DNA of 38,183 nt, from positions 1 through 38,183 of the forward strand of contig DVNY01000005.1 of assembly GCA_018714085.1 (NCBI GenBank). Reading direction: 5' to 3'. Origin of the DNA: Candidatus Caccomonas pullistercoris. GTDB lineage: Bacteria; Bacteroidota; Bacteroidia; Bacteroidales; Bacteroidaceae. Positions 1 to 7,263 of the stretch are shown here, in pieces. Position 1 is the first letter of the stretch. The number at the start of each line of letters is the position of its first letter. The position numbers and the translations under genes were made by a program. The notes beneath the pieces were generated by a model. It worked only from the letters and a program-made list of their open reading frames with translations. It was not told the origin of the DNA and ran no database searches.

Positions 1-21
1 CGCCTGCCCGTGCCGGCCGGT

Positions 22-1056
22 TCAGGGCGCGGCTCCGGCCGTGTGGCGGTCAAGGAAGTCGAAGAGGAGGGCGTAAGCGCTGTCGCGCGCCGGGCGGCGC
101 GAGAGGATGAGGTCGTGCATGCCTCCCCGGACGGTGGCGCGCTCGACGTCCGGCCCCAGCCGGGCGCCGCGCCGCTGGATGTCGGTCACGGAGAGCACGA
201 TGTCCGTGCGCAGGTATCGGTCGTCCCATCCGTCGCCGTCGCGCAGAGAGCTGTCTGACGAGAGCACCAGAACCGGGCAGGCGATGCCGCCCCGGCCGAC
301 GCGGCGCTGCGCCCGCGTGACGGCGCCGAGCCATCCGGCGCGTTTGGCCCATCCGTGGGGCTTTTTCCAAAGCGTGTCGTAGCGCCACTCGCCCCGCTCG
401 CCGGCCAGGAGCGAGCGGGCGTAGTTCGTGCCGCCTTCGCCCTGCACCTTCCACCTCGGCCAGAGCCGCCCGAGCCAGCCCACCACCGGGATGGCCACGC
501 GCCGCAGCGCCCAGCCGAAGTTCCAGTCGAGGAACGGGCTGTTTAGGGCCAGCGCCCGGATGCCCTGTCGCCGGCCGTGGAGGCGCACGTAGTCCGCCGC
601 GATGAGGCCGCCCGTCGAATGGCCCATGAGGACGACCGGCCCGTAGCCCTCGCGGCGGATGGCGGCAAGGGCGGAGTCGAGGTCGGTGTGGTAAGAGCGG
701 AGGTCGTCCGTGTAGAACGGGTCGCGCCCCGGGCGGATGGAGCGGCCGTAGTCGCGCAGGTCGATGGCGAAGAACGCATAGCCGCGCCTCGTGGCCGTGT
801 CGCCGAGAGCGGCTTGGAAGAAGTAGTCGTTGTAGCCGTGGACGTAGAGCAGGGCTGCGCGGGCATGGGTGGGCGGCGTGTGGCGCACGAGGGTGCAGAC
901 GGGCGGCACGGCGCCGCCGTCAGGGGGCAGGGCGATGGTGCGCTGCGCGTAGGCCGGGCCGAGGATGTCCGGGGCGTAGCCGTCGGCCGCGAGGGGCGCG
1001 GGCGCTGCGAGGAGCAGGGCTACGAGGGGGAGGATGCGGATGAGGAGCTTTGTCAT
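22..1056 (-). CDS. Secreted alpha/beta hydrolase (serine aminopeptidase S33 / lysophospholipase-like)
   Basis: A 344-residue protein with an N-terminal signal peptide (basic start, hydrophobic residues about 5-23, then an AADG cleavage-like site), so it probably acts in the periplasm or is exported. The alpha/beta-hydrolase signature is clear: an oxyanion-hole HGYND at 73-77, the nucleophile elbow GHSTGG with Ser147, and a late GGMHDL with candidate catalytic His314; Asp268 in LSSDSS is a plausible third member. The layout fits the S33 'serine aminopeptidase'/monoacylglycerol-lipase-like group, which hydrolyse esters or amides of small or lipid substrates; the substrate cannot be told from sequence. 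It stands alone, with a repeat-filled region upstream. The stop lies 21 bases from the window edge, so the gene is complete. Confidence 0.8.
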   Translation of the reverse strand: MTKLLIRILPLVALLLAAPAPLAADGYAPDILGPAYAQRTIALPPDGGAVPPVCTLVRHTPPTHARAALLYVHGYNDYFFQAALGDTATRRGYAFFAIDLRDYGRSIRPGRDPFYTDDLRSYHTDLDSALAAIRREGYGPVVLMGHSTGGLIAADYVRLHGRRQGIRALALNSPFLDWNFGWALRRVAIPVVGWLGRLWPRWKVQGEGGTNYARSLLAGERGEWRYDTLWKKPHGWAKRAGWLGAVTRAQRRVGRGGIACPVLVLSSDSSLRDGDGWDDRYLRTDIVLSVTDIQRRGARLGPDVERATVRGGMHDLILSRRPARDSAYALLFDFLDRHTAGAAP

Positions 1057-1087
1057 GCTTTTGGGATTTTATGGACAAGGGACGGGG

Positions 1088-1117
1088 AAACGTAGGGCCG
1101 CCACGTGTGACGCCCGG
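1088..1117 (+). repeat. AAACGTAGGGGCG-family intergenic repeat, copy 1
   Basis: This copy starts AAACGTAGGGCCGCC and ends GTGACGCCCGG. It closely matches the copy at 36296-36325 and more loosely the one at 1152-1181. The GGGCG start and CGCCC end could pair as a small hairpin. All copies lie in gene-free DNA next to a 21-bp palindrome array. Confidence 0.6.
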
Positions 1118-1151
1118 AACACTGTCGCGTGCCTGCGGATTGTCGCCATCT

Positions 1152-1181
1152 AAACGTAGGGGCGCCGTTCATGTCGCTCGG
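1152..1181 (+). repeat. AAACGTAGGGGCG-family intergenic repeat, copy 2
   Basis: This copy begins AAACGTAGGGGCGCC and ends in GTCGCTCGG. Its 3' half has diverged from copies 1 and 3. It lies 64 bp after copy 1 in the same orientation. Confidence 0.5.
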
Positions 1182-1237
1182 AAACCGTCGCAAACGTCCG
1201 GGTGCCCCGCCCGCTTTCACGCGGTGGGCGTGCGGAA

Positions 1238-1424
1238 TTTTGCACAGCCGATGCAAAACTTTGCACGCCCTGTGCAGAAAATCGGTCAGCCTGACAGGAA
1301 TTTCTATCCGGCTGACCGGAAATCCTATCAGCCGGATAGGATTTCTTAGTCGCCGACTAGTTCCAACGGGTCGGCGACCCGTATTTCCCAGTCGCCGACT
1401 TGTTTTTCCGGCCAGCCTGCCCGG
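1238..1424. repeat. 21-bp-phased palindrome array A (nine units)
   Basis: Nine consecutive short dyads have centres at 1248, 1269, 1290, 1311, 1332, 1353, 1374, 1395 and 1416, each exactly 21 bp from the next. The arms differ between units: TGCAC/GTGCA, GTCAG/CTGAC, CCTATC/GATAGG, TAGTCG/CGACTA, CGGGTC/GACCCG, AGTCG/CGACT. A/T-rich linkers such as AAATC or ATTTC separate them. The unit at 1311 is not self-complementary, but its two halves pair with the units before and after it. The array ends beside the stop codon of the minus-strand gene at 1429. Confidence 0.85.
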
Positions 1425-1428
1425 CGTG

Positions 1429-2064
1429 TCAGGGCATCCACTGGTCCACGCCGTCGAGGGGATGGCCGCGGCGCCAGGCCATGAGCTCGTCCCAGGTGCG
1501 GACGTCGCCGTCGAGCACGGCACGGTAGATCTCCACGCCCGCCACCTTCATGCCCTCGGGCACGGCGTGTTTCAGCCTGAGCACGGTCAGCCGCGTTTCG
1601 GGCGTCAGGCGGGCGGCGATGCGGTCGGCCACGCGCTCGAAGAAGCCGTCGAACGGCGACCCCGAGGGCATGTGGATGAGGTCCAGCTGCCACGTGCGCC
1701 CCTCCTCGTCGGCCACCCGCAAGTGCCATTCGAGGCATTGCTCTTCGGTGGCGAGCAGGTTCCTGAACCCGACGTCGCTGACGCCTTTGTGCGAGGCGAT
1801 TTCGGCCACGGCGGCAAAGCTCGCGCCGACGCTGACGGCGGGCGAGTAGACGTGGAAATCGACGTCGAGGTGCGTCATCAGTAGCCCCGTGCGCAGCGAC
1901 CCGACGAGGCGCGCCTCGGCACCCGCGCGGCTCCATGCGCCCACGACGTCCAGCCGCTCGATGAGCCGCCACGCCGCGCGCTGGTTGGCCCGGCTGAGGG
2001 CCAAGAGGGCGCGGTCCGCCGCGGCCTCGCCCTCCGGAGTGTTCATCGCGTTGTCTGTCATCAT
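1429..2064 (-). CDS. Nucleotidyltransferase-like protein of unknown role
   Basis: The chosen start at 2064 gives 211 residues and lies 5 bases after a TATCTTTG promoter box; a longer frame upstream is less likely. Residues about 50-75 read as a pol-beta-type nucleotidyltransferase signature: GSLRTGLL followed by LDVDFHVYS, that is G-S then D-x-D. A later QLDLIHMP could supply a third acidic residue. I cannot place it in a named family; relatives could be antitoxin-like or stand-alone minimal nucleotidyltransferases. The C-terminus (DGVDQWMP) abuts a repeat array. No partner gene is adjacent. Confidence 0.65.
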   Translation of the reverse strand: MMTDNAMNTPEGEAAADRALLALSRANQRAAWRLIERLDVVGAWSRAGAEARLVGSLRTGLLMTHLDVDFHVYSPAVSVGASFAAVAEIASHKGVSDVGFRNLLATEEQCLEWHLRVADEEGRTWQLDLIHMPSGSPFDGFFERVADRIAARLTPETRLTVLRLKHAVPEGMKVAGVEIYRAVLDGDVRTWDELMAWRRGHPLDGVDQWMP

Positions 2065-2069
2065 GGCGC

Positions 2070-2077
2070 CAAAGATA
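2070..2077 (-). promoter_or_regulatory. -7 box TATCTTTG of the nucleotidyltransferase-like gene
   Basis: On the minus strand this is an exact match to the Bacteroidetes TAnnTTTG element. Only 5 bases separate it from the ATG, so the transcript is predicted to have almost no leader. Confidence 0.6.
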
Positions 2078-2299
2078 CGCAAAGGTGGGCGGCGATGCAA
2101 GGCAAGGTTGTGCTTTTCTTCGTTCCGGCGGAGCTGTTTCGGGTTTTTGTAAAATGTGATGGTTTGAACGTGTCACTTTGCGTCTGGTGGTTTTAGCTTT
2201 GTCACGAAAGCCGCATTCCCGGGCCGTCCGCCCTACCCACATGTGGTGATATTGCGGCCGTAGTGGACGGCGCGCCACTGCACCCTGCGGATTTTTCCG

Positions 2300-2307
2300 T
2301 AACTTTA
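2300..2307 (+). promoter_or_regulatory. Possible -7 box TAACTTTA of feoB
   Basis: Seven of eight positions match the Bacteroidetes TAnnTTTG box, 21 bases before the chosen ATG. About 55 bp upstream lie the 10-bp palindrome CCACATGTGG (2237-2246) and flanking arms GCCGTCC/GGACGGC, which could be operator or RNA structure. No Fur-type box is recognisable. Confidence 0.4.
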
Positions 2308-2328
2308 CGCCGAAATTCAGAAAGGCTT

Positions 2329-4728
2329 ATGAAACTATCCGACTTAAAGACGGGTGAATACGGCATCATCGTCAAGCTGCACGGGCGCGGCAGTTTCCAG
2401 AAGCGCCTGGCCGAGATGGGATTCGTCTACGGCAAGCGGGTGAAGGTGGTGCTCAACGCGCCGTTGCAGGATCCCATAGAATATGAAATCATCGGCTACA
2501 AGATTTCGCTGCGCCGGGAAGAGGCCGACCGCATCGAAGTGGTCGGCGAGGCCGAGGCTCGCAACCTGGCGCGCGTAGACGCTGCCGAGCTCTCGCGCGA
2601 CGCCTCGGAGAGCGACGACGCGCGGCGGGTGGACGAAGAGATGGAGCGGATGGCGCAGCGGCGTAACCGTGTGATCCGCGTGGCACTGGTGGGCAACCCG
2701 AATTGCGGCAAGACTTCGCTCTTCAACATCGCCGCCGGGGCGCACGAGCACGTCGGCAATTACAGCGGCGTCACCGTCGACGCCAAGGAGGGCCATTTCG
2801 AGTATGGCGGCTACCGCTTCACGCTGGTCGACCTGCCCGGCACGTATTCCCTCTCGGCGTTCAGCCCCGAGGAACTCTACGTCCGCAAGAGCCTGACGGA
2901 GGAGATGCCCGACGTGGTGGTCAATGTGGTCGACAGCTCGAACATGGAGCGCAACCTGTATCTGACGACGCAACTGATCGATATGGACTTGCGCGTGGTG
3001 ATGGCGCTGAACATGTACGACGAGTTCCGCAAGCGGGAAGACGAGCTCGACATCGAGCGTCTCGGCCAGCTGCTCGGGATGCCTCTGGTGCCTACGGTGA
3101 GCCGCACGGGCGAGGGCATCGACCGGCTCTTCGACACCCTTATTCATGTCTATGAGCGGAGGCAGCCGCCCCTCTGCCGTCACATCCACATCAACCACGG
3201 CGCCGAGCTCGAGCAGAGCATAGCCCGTATCCAGCAGCTTATCAAGCGCGACGGCGGCATCCGTTACAAGTATTCGACACGCTTCCTTGCGATCAAGTAC
3301 CTCGAACGCGACAAGGACGTGGAGGCCATCGTGGAATCCCTGCCAGCCCGCGAGGAAATCATCGCGACCCGTTTCGAGGAGAAGAAAAGGGTGGAAGCCC
3401 TGATGCATACGACGTCCGACGCCGCCATCGTCGACGCCAAATATGCTTTCGTCCAAGGCGCGCTGAAAGAAACCTACGTGCCGGGCACGGCCGGGGCGGC
3501 CGGGAAACGCACGCCCACCGACCGCATCGACGCCGTGGTCACCAACAAATGGCTGGCCTTTCCGCTGTTTTTCTTTCTGCTTTATGTGATTTTCCAAGGG
3601 ACTTTCACGCTGGGCAATTATCCGATGGAGTGGATCGAATGGCTCGTCAGCGAGTTCGGAAGCTGGATTTCGACTTACATGGCCGACGGAATGCTGAAAG
3701 ACCTCATCGTCGACGGCATCATCGGCGGCGTGGGGAGCGTCCTGGTGTTCCTGCCGAACATCGTGATCCTCTACCTGTTCATCTCCCTGCTTGAAGATTC
3801 GGGCTACATGGCGCGGGCGGCGTTCATCATGGACAAGGTGATGCACCGCATCGGCCTGCACGGAAAGTCGTTCATCCCGATGATCATGGGGTTCGGCTGC
3901 AACGTGCCCGCCATCATGGCGACGCGCACCATCGAGAGCCGACGGAGCCGCCTGATCACTATGCTGGTCATCCCGTTCATGTCGTGCACGGGTCGCATGC
4001 CGCTCTACATCCTGTTGGCCGGGGCTTTCTTCTCGCACAGCGCCAGTCTCGTGGTGCTCGGGCTCTACGTGCTGGGCATTGTGGTGGCTGTCTTGTCGGC
4101 TCACCTTGTCGGGCGCTTCGTCCGTGAGGAGGACCTGCCTTTCGTCATGGAGCTGCCGCCCTACCGGGTGCCGACGGCGAAGTCTGTCTTCCGCCATACG
4201 TGGGAAAAGGGCAAGCAATACCTGCACAAGATGGGCGGCATCATCCTTGTCTGCTCCGTGATCATCTGGTTCCTCGGCTATTTCCCCCATCACGACCGTT
4301 ATGCCGACGCGGCCGAGCAGCAGGAAAATTCCTACATCGGCCATATCGGCAAGGCCATTGAACCGGTGTTCGCCCCGCTCGGCTTCGACTGGAAGATGAG
4401 CACGGGCATCCTTTCGGGTGTCGGGGCGAAGGAGCTCGTCGTGAGCACGCTCGGAGTGATGTACAGTGTCGGTGAGGTGGAAGACGAAGGCGACATGGCC
4501 GCGGGCGACACCGCCTTGCAGCGTGCCCTGCTGCGCACGCTCACGCCGGCCGCCGCCCTGTCTTACATGGTCTTCGTGCTGCTTTATTTCCCCTGTATCG
4601 CCACGTTTGCCGCCATCCGTCAGGAAAGCGGCGGTTGGCGGTGGGCCATCTTCTCGGCGGTCTACACGGTGTGCGCGGCGTGGCTCGTGGCGTTCGTGGT
4701 CTACCGCCTCGCCCTCTTGTGGGTATGA
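2329..4728 (+). CDS. feoB: Ferrous iron transporter, FeoA-FeoB fusion
   Basis: A 799-residue protein that imports Fe(II) across the inner membrane. The start at 2329 (MKLSDLKTGEYG), preceded by AGAAAGG, matches the beginning of FeoA; an in-frame start at 2263 would add a non-homologous tail. Residues 1-75 form a FeoA SH3-like domain. After a charged linker, the FeoB G-domain follows: G1 GNPNCGKTS at 122-130, G3 DLPG at 168-171, G4 NMYD at 228-231. The C-terminal half has the gate and nucleoside-transporter-like membrane segments (MGFGCNVPAIMATRT and SCTGRMPLY are typical) and ends in hydrophobic helices. FeoA-FeoB fusion is common in Bacteroidales and replaces the separate FeoA of enterobacteria. 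The gene stands alone and is followed by a strong hairpin. Confidence 0.95.
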   Translation: MKLSDLKTGEYGIIVKLHGRGSFQKRLAEMGFVYGKRVKVVLNAPLQDPIEYEIIGYKISLRREEADRIEVVGEAEARNLARVDAAELSRDASESDDARRVDEEMERMAQRRNRVIRVALVGNPNCGKTSLFNIAAGAHEHVGNYSGVTVDAKEGHFEYGGYRFTLVDLPGTYSLSAFSPEELYVRKSLTEEMPDVVVNVVDSSNMERNLYLTTQLIDMDLRVVMALNMYDEFRKREDELDIERLGQLLGMPLVPTVSRTGEGIDRLFDTLIHVYERRQPPLCRHIHINHGAELEQSIARIQQLIKRDGGIRYKYSTRFLAIKYLERDKDVEAIVESLPAREEIIATRFEEKKRVEALMHTTSDAAIVDAKYAFVQGALKETYVPGTAGAAGKRTPTDRIDAVVTNKWLAFPLFFFLLYVIFQGTFTLGNYPMEWIEWLVSEFGSWISTYMADGMLKDLIVDGIIGGVGSVLVFLPNIVILYLFISLLEDSGYMARAAFIMDKVMHRIGLHGKSFIPMIMGFGCNVPAIMATRTIESRRSRLITMLVIPFMSCTGRMPLYILLAGAFFSHSASLVVLGLYVLGIVVAVLSAHLVGRFVREEDLPFVMELPPYRVPTAKSVFRHTWEKGKQYLHKMGGIILVCSVIIWFLGYFPHHDRYADAAEQQENSYIGHIGKAIEPVFAPLGFDWKMSTGILSGVGAKELVVSTLGVMYSVGEVEDEGDMAAGDTALQRALLRTLTPAAALSYMVFVLLYFPCIATFAAIRQESGGWRWAIFSAVYTVCAAWLVAFVVYRLALLWV

Positions 4729-4736
4729 CCCGGAGC

Positions 4737-4767
4737 GCACCCTGTCTTTCCCATCGGGACAGGGTGC
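4737..4767 (+). terminator. Hairpin after feoB
   Basis: A perfect 10-bp stem, GCACCCTGTC with GACAGGGTGC, around an 11-base loop, beginning 8 bases after the stop codon. There is no clear T-run after it, so termination is inferred from strength and position. Confidence 0.6.
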
Positions 4768-4884
4768 ATTCCGGGCGAGGATACGGCCATCAGCGCGTTT
4801 CTGTGACGTGGGCTTGCAAGTCGTGAGGGCGGCCGGGTTAGCCTGCCGTTACGTTTGCTTTCGCAGGCTGCTTTCTCGTCTTTT

Positions 4885-5031
4885 CTGTCGCGGCGACAGA
4901 ATTTTCTGTCAGTTATTTAGAAATTCCTGTCAGCCGTCCCGCTTTCTTTGTCAGCCGGATAGGATTTCCTGCCAGCCGCCATCTCAAAACGGCCGGCTGG
5001 CTTGCTGCTTCCTGTCGCAGTCCCATCCAGT
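4885..5031. repeat. 21-bp repeat array B (about seven units)
   Basis: CTGTC-type unit starts fall at 4885, 4906, 4927, 4948, 4969 and 4990, all 21 bp apart, with a further unit near 5012 that slips by one base. The first is a 15-bp palindrome, CTGTCGC-G-GCGACAG, centred at 4892. The unit at 4906 (CTGTCAGTTATTTAG) recurs identically in array C. This array fills most of the gap between feoB and the tRNA; nothing else is seen there apart from the two hairpins. Confidence 0.8.
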
Positions 5032-5100
5032 CGGGTGAGGCGGCGGCTTTCTCTTTTCGTTCTTGTGGTCAGACGGCGTCCTTTCCGGATAAAACGAACA

Positions 5101-5135
5101 AAGCACCGCAGGCTTCTGTCAAGCCGACGGTGCTT
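5101..5135 (-). terminator. Rho-independent terminator of the tRNA-Lys gene
   Basis: AAGCACCG pairs with CGGTGCTT, and inside it GGCTT pairs with AAGCC across a 5-base loop. On the minus strand the hairpin is followed by a T-rich stretch (TTTGTTCGTTTTA). It lies just downstream of the tRNA. Confidence 0.75.
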
Positions 5136-5142
5136 CGTCTGG

Positions 5143-5218
5143 TGGTGACCCGCTTGGGGCTCGAACCCAAGACCCCAACATTAAAAGTGTTGTGCTCTAC
5201 CAACTGAGCTAGCGAGTC
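5143..5218 (-). tRNA. tRNA-Lys (anticodon UUU), CCA encoded
   Basis: The minus strand folds as a full 76-base cloverleaf. The acceptor arms GACTCGC and GCGGGTC pair with one G-T. The D-loop holds AGCTCAGTTGGTAGAGC, the anticodon loop is CTTTTAA with anticodon TTT, and the T-arm holds GGTTCGAGCC. The 3' CCA is encoded. It lies upstream of its own terminator and downstream of the membrane-protein gene at 5292 on the same strand. Confidence 0.95.
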
Positions 5219-5291
5219 TAACCTCTTGTGCTGTTAAGCGTGTGCAAAGGTAGGGAGTTTTGCCGGAATGGCCAAATGTTTTTCTTATTTT

Positions 5292-6410
5292 TTATGTCAT
5301 GGCTTCTTCCTGGGCTGTGGGCGTGTCGTCCGGCGCGTCGGGTTCTTTGACCACGTACCTTTTATAATAGGAAATAATGAGCGTGGTGAGCGGCAGGGCG
5401 ATGATGAGGCCGATGATGCCCATGATGTAGCCCCAGATTGAGAGCGAGAAGAGGACAATGGCTGGCGAGAGACCCATGATCTTGCCCATGATTTTCGGCG
5501 TGACGACGGCGTCTTGTATCACCTGCACCACGCAGTAGACCAATACGACGCTGCCCATCAGCCACCAGAAACTGTCGCCGCTGTCTGCCGTGCGGAGCAA
5601 GGCCAGGATAAGTGCCGGGAGGAAGCCGATGAGCTGCAGGTAAGGCACGAAGCTGATGATTCCGATGAAGAGGCCGAGCCCGATGGGCATGGGGAAGTCG
5701 ACGAGCAGGAAGCCCACCGAGAACATGATGCAGTTGCTCAGCGCCACGAGTGCCTGGCCCCGGAAGTATCCGCTCATGCCGCGTTCGACGTCGCCAACCA
5801 GCGCTTTGGCGAATGCCCTGCGCGATTTCGGGATGAAGCGGGGCCATCCCGTGGCGAACTTCTCGTAGTCCATAAGCAGGAAGAAGAGATACAGCAAGGC
5901 GATGAGCGACGAGACGATGCTGAAAATGACGTTTGCCGTCGACCAGACTACGTTCCATACTTTCGGGGCGGTCTCTTTGATGACTTCGATGAGGTCATCC
6001 TTTTTCAGCATCTCGGCGAGGTTGAGCCGCGAGAGGTGCTCGCTGATGAACGCTTGCAGTCCGCGTGGGATCCCCGGGGCTTTATATCCTCCCTCCAAGT
6101 AGCGCAGGGCCACGTCTTTCAGGTGTATGCACTCGTCGACCATCGGCGGAATGGCCAGGTAGAGCAGGCCGCCGATCACACCGCAGAGCAGCAACAGCGT
6201 GACGATGATGGCCACGATCCGGAAGCGCAGCCGGCACTTATACTGGAAGAAGCAGACGATCGGATAAAGCATGTAGGCCACGACCCATGCTATGGCGAAA
6301 GGGATGAGCACGCCGCTCAGGTAGTTGATGGCGGCGAGAACCAGCGCGAGGACGGCAGTGAAGATGAGGCCTCGTATGAAACGGTCGAACGTGATTTCCT
6401 GCTTGAACAT
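5292..6410 (-). CDS. PerM / AI-2E family membrane protein
   Basis: The start MFKQEITFDRFIRG at 6410 gives 372 residues; the longer frame upstream has no family-like sequence and passes through the promoter. The family pattern is present: two paired N-terminal hydrophobic segments (about 13-60), a third near 65-85, a soluble middle region (LRGLQAFISEHL...), then four or five C-terminal helices with the conserved SxxPYLQLIGFLPALILAL and a late GxIMGLSPAIVLFSL. Members are called AI-2 exporters or permeases, but the substrate of most is unknown, and some are linked to Na+/H+ antiport. It is divergent from rsmI with a 118-base gap. Confidence 0.85.
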   Translation of the reverse strand: MFKQEITFDRFIRGLIFTAVLALVLAAINYLSGVLIPFAIAWVVAYMLYPIVCFFQYKCRLRFRIVAIIVTLLLLCGVIGGLLYLAIPPMVDECIHLKDVALRYLEGGYKAPGIPRGLQAFISEHLSRLNLAEMLKKDDLIEVIKETAPKVWNVVWSTANVIFSIVSSLIALLYLFFLLMDYEKFATGWPRFIPKSRRAFAKALVGDVERGMSGYFRGQALVALSNCIMFSVGFLLVDFPMPIGLGLFIGIISFVPYLQLIGFLPALILALLRTADSGDSFWWLMGSVVLVYCVVQVIQDAVVTPKIMGKIMGLSPAIVLFSLSIWGYIMGIIGLIIALPLTTLIISYYKRYVVKEPDAPDDTPTAQEEAMT

Positions 6411-6444
6411 ACGTTTGGGGCGGTTGAAAGGTTGACCGCACTTG

Positions 6445-6452
6445 CAAAAATA
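6445..6452 (-). promoter_or_regulatory. -7 box TATTTTTG of the PerM-like gene
   Basis: A minus-strand match to TAnnTTTG, 34 bases before the chosen ATG at 6410. It supports that start over the longer upstream frame, which would begin inside or before the promoter. Confidence 0.55.
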
Positions 6453-6490
6453 AGTATTAACTTTCATAAAAAACGAAATATCGCCACTGA

Positions 6491-6524
6491 TTTGTCTGCG
6501 ACTACGGGGAAATCCATATATTTG
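6491..6524 (+). promoter_or_regulatory. rsmI promoter: TTTG ... TATATTTG
   Basis: A TTTG -33 element at 6491-6494 and a TATATTTG -7 box at 6517-6524 are 22 bases apart. The -7 box ends 4 bases before the first ATG and 10 before the second (6535), so the message is leaderless or nearly so. Confidence 0.65.
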
Positions 6525-6528
6525 CATC

Positions 6529-7260
6529 ATGGGAATGTTATACGTAGTCCCCACGCCGGTGGGCAATATGGAAGACATGACGCTCCGTGCGCTGCGGATC
6601 TTGAAAGAGGCCGACGTCGTGCTGGCCGAAGACACCCGCACGTCGGGCGTATTGTTGAAGCATTTTGACATACGTGCCCGCCTGATGTCCTACCACAAGT
6701 TCAATGAGCATCAGGTTGTCGGGATGTTCGTCTCGCGCATGGAAGCCGGCGAGACGATGGCACTCGTTTCCGACGCCGGTACGCCAGCGATTTCAGATCC
6801 GGGATTCCTGCTTGTCCGCGCTTGTGTGGAGCGCGGCGTAGAGGTGCAGTGCCTGCCCGGACCGACGGCTTTCGTTCCCGCCTTGGTCGACTCGGGTTTG
6901 CCCTGCGACCGTTTTTGTTTCGAAGGCTTCCTCCCGCAGAAGAAAGGCCGGGCCACACAGCTGGCCTCGCTGGCTTCGGAAGAGCGGACGATGGTGTTTT
7001 ACGAGTCGCCTCACCGCGTGGCCAAAACATTGCAGCAGATGAGCGAGGCGTTCGGTTCCGGCCGCAAGGCAGCCGCCGTGCGCGAGATTTCGAAAGTGCA
7101 TGAAGAAACCGTCCGCGGGACGCTGGCCGAGCTGGCTACCTATTTCGCGGAGAACGAACCCCGCGGCGAGTTTGTCCTCGTGGTGGCCGGAGCCGAGCGG
7201 GACAAGCGGAAGAATAAAGAAAAAGCAAAAGAGAAACGCACCGAAGAGGAGCAAGATTAA
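6529..7260 (+). CDS. rsmI: 16S rRNA (cytidine-1402-2'-O)-methyltransferase
   Basis: A 243-residue SAM-dependent enzyme of the tetrapyrrole-methylase fold that methylates the 2'-OH of C1402 in the decoding centre of 16S rRNA. The start MLYVVPTPVGNMEDMTLRAL is the RsmI signature, with EDTRTSG near 36-42, DAGTPAISDPG near 84-94, and LPGPTAFVPAL and FYESPHRV further on. The length is slightly below many homologues, and the end is a lysine-rich tail (KNKEKAKEK). It could begin at either of two in-frame ATGs, 6529 or 6535. A lipoprotein gene follows after only 3 bases, so they are probably co-transcribed. Confidence 0.93.
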   Translation: MGMLYVVPTPVGNMEDMTLRALRILKEADVVLAEDTRTSGVLLKHFDIRARLMSYHKFNEHQVVGMFVSRMEAGETMALVSDAGTPAISDPGFLLVRACVERGVEVQCLPGPTAFVPALVDSGLPCDRFCFEGFLPQKKGRATQLASLASEERTMVFYESPHRVAKTLQQMSEAFGSGRKAAAVREISKVHEETVRGTLAELATYFAENEPRGEFVLVVAGAERDKRKNKEKAKEKRTEEEQD

Positions 7261-7263
7261 CTT

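Larger units (their letters stand above)
1057..1428. other. Gene-free interval filled with two repeat families
   Basis: No supportable gene lies here. The part nearest the hydrolase gene holds two copies of an AAACGTAGGGGCG-type intergenic repeat (about 1088-1117 and 1152-1181). The rest, from about 1238, is a 21-bp-phased array of short palindromes. Reading frames stay open across the array only because its period is a multiple of three. Confidence 0.7.

Noticed and set aside
1238-1424. CRISPR array
   Set aside because: Units are 21 bp with their own internal dyads and only short A/T linkers; there are no conserved repeats with unique spacers of 30 bp or more and no cas genes.
2220-2275. 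Riboswitch or Fur box before feoB
   Set aside because: The short palindrome and flanking arms are upstream of the likely promoter and match no aptamer or Fur motif I know.
1346-2278. 310-residue minus-strand frame overlapping the nucleotidyltransferase-like gene
   Set aside because: Arg/Ala/His-rich in another frame, no homologous pattern; the gene at 1429-2064 has promoter and signature.
2344-4740. Long minus-strand frame of 798 residues opposite feoB
   Set aside because: His/Asp/Arg-rich composition typical of an antisense shadow in GC-rich DNA; feoB is certain.
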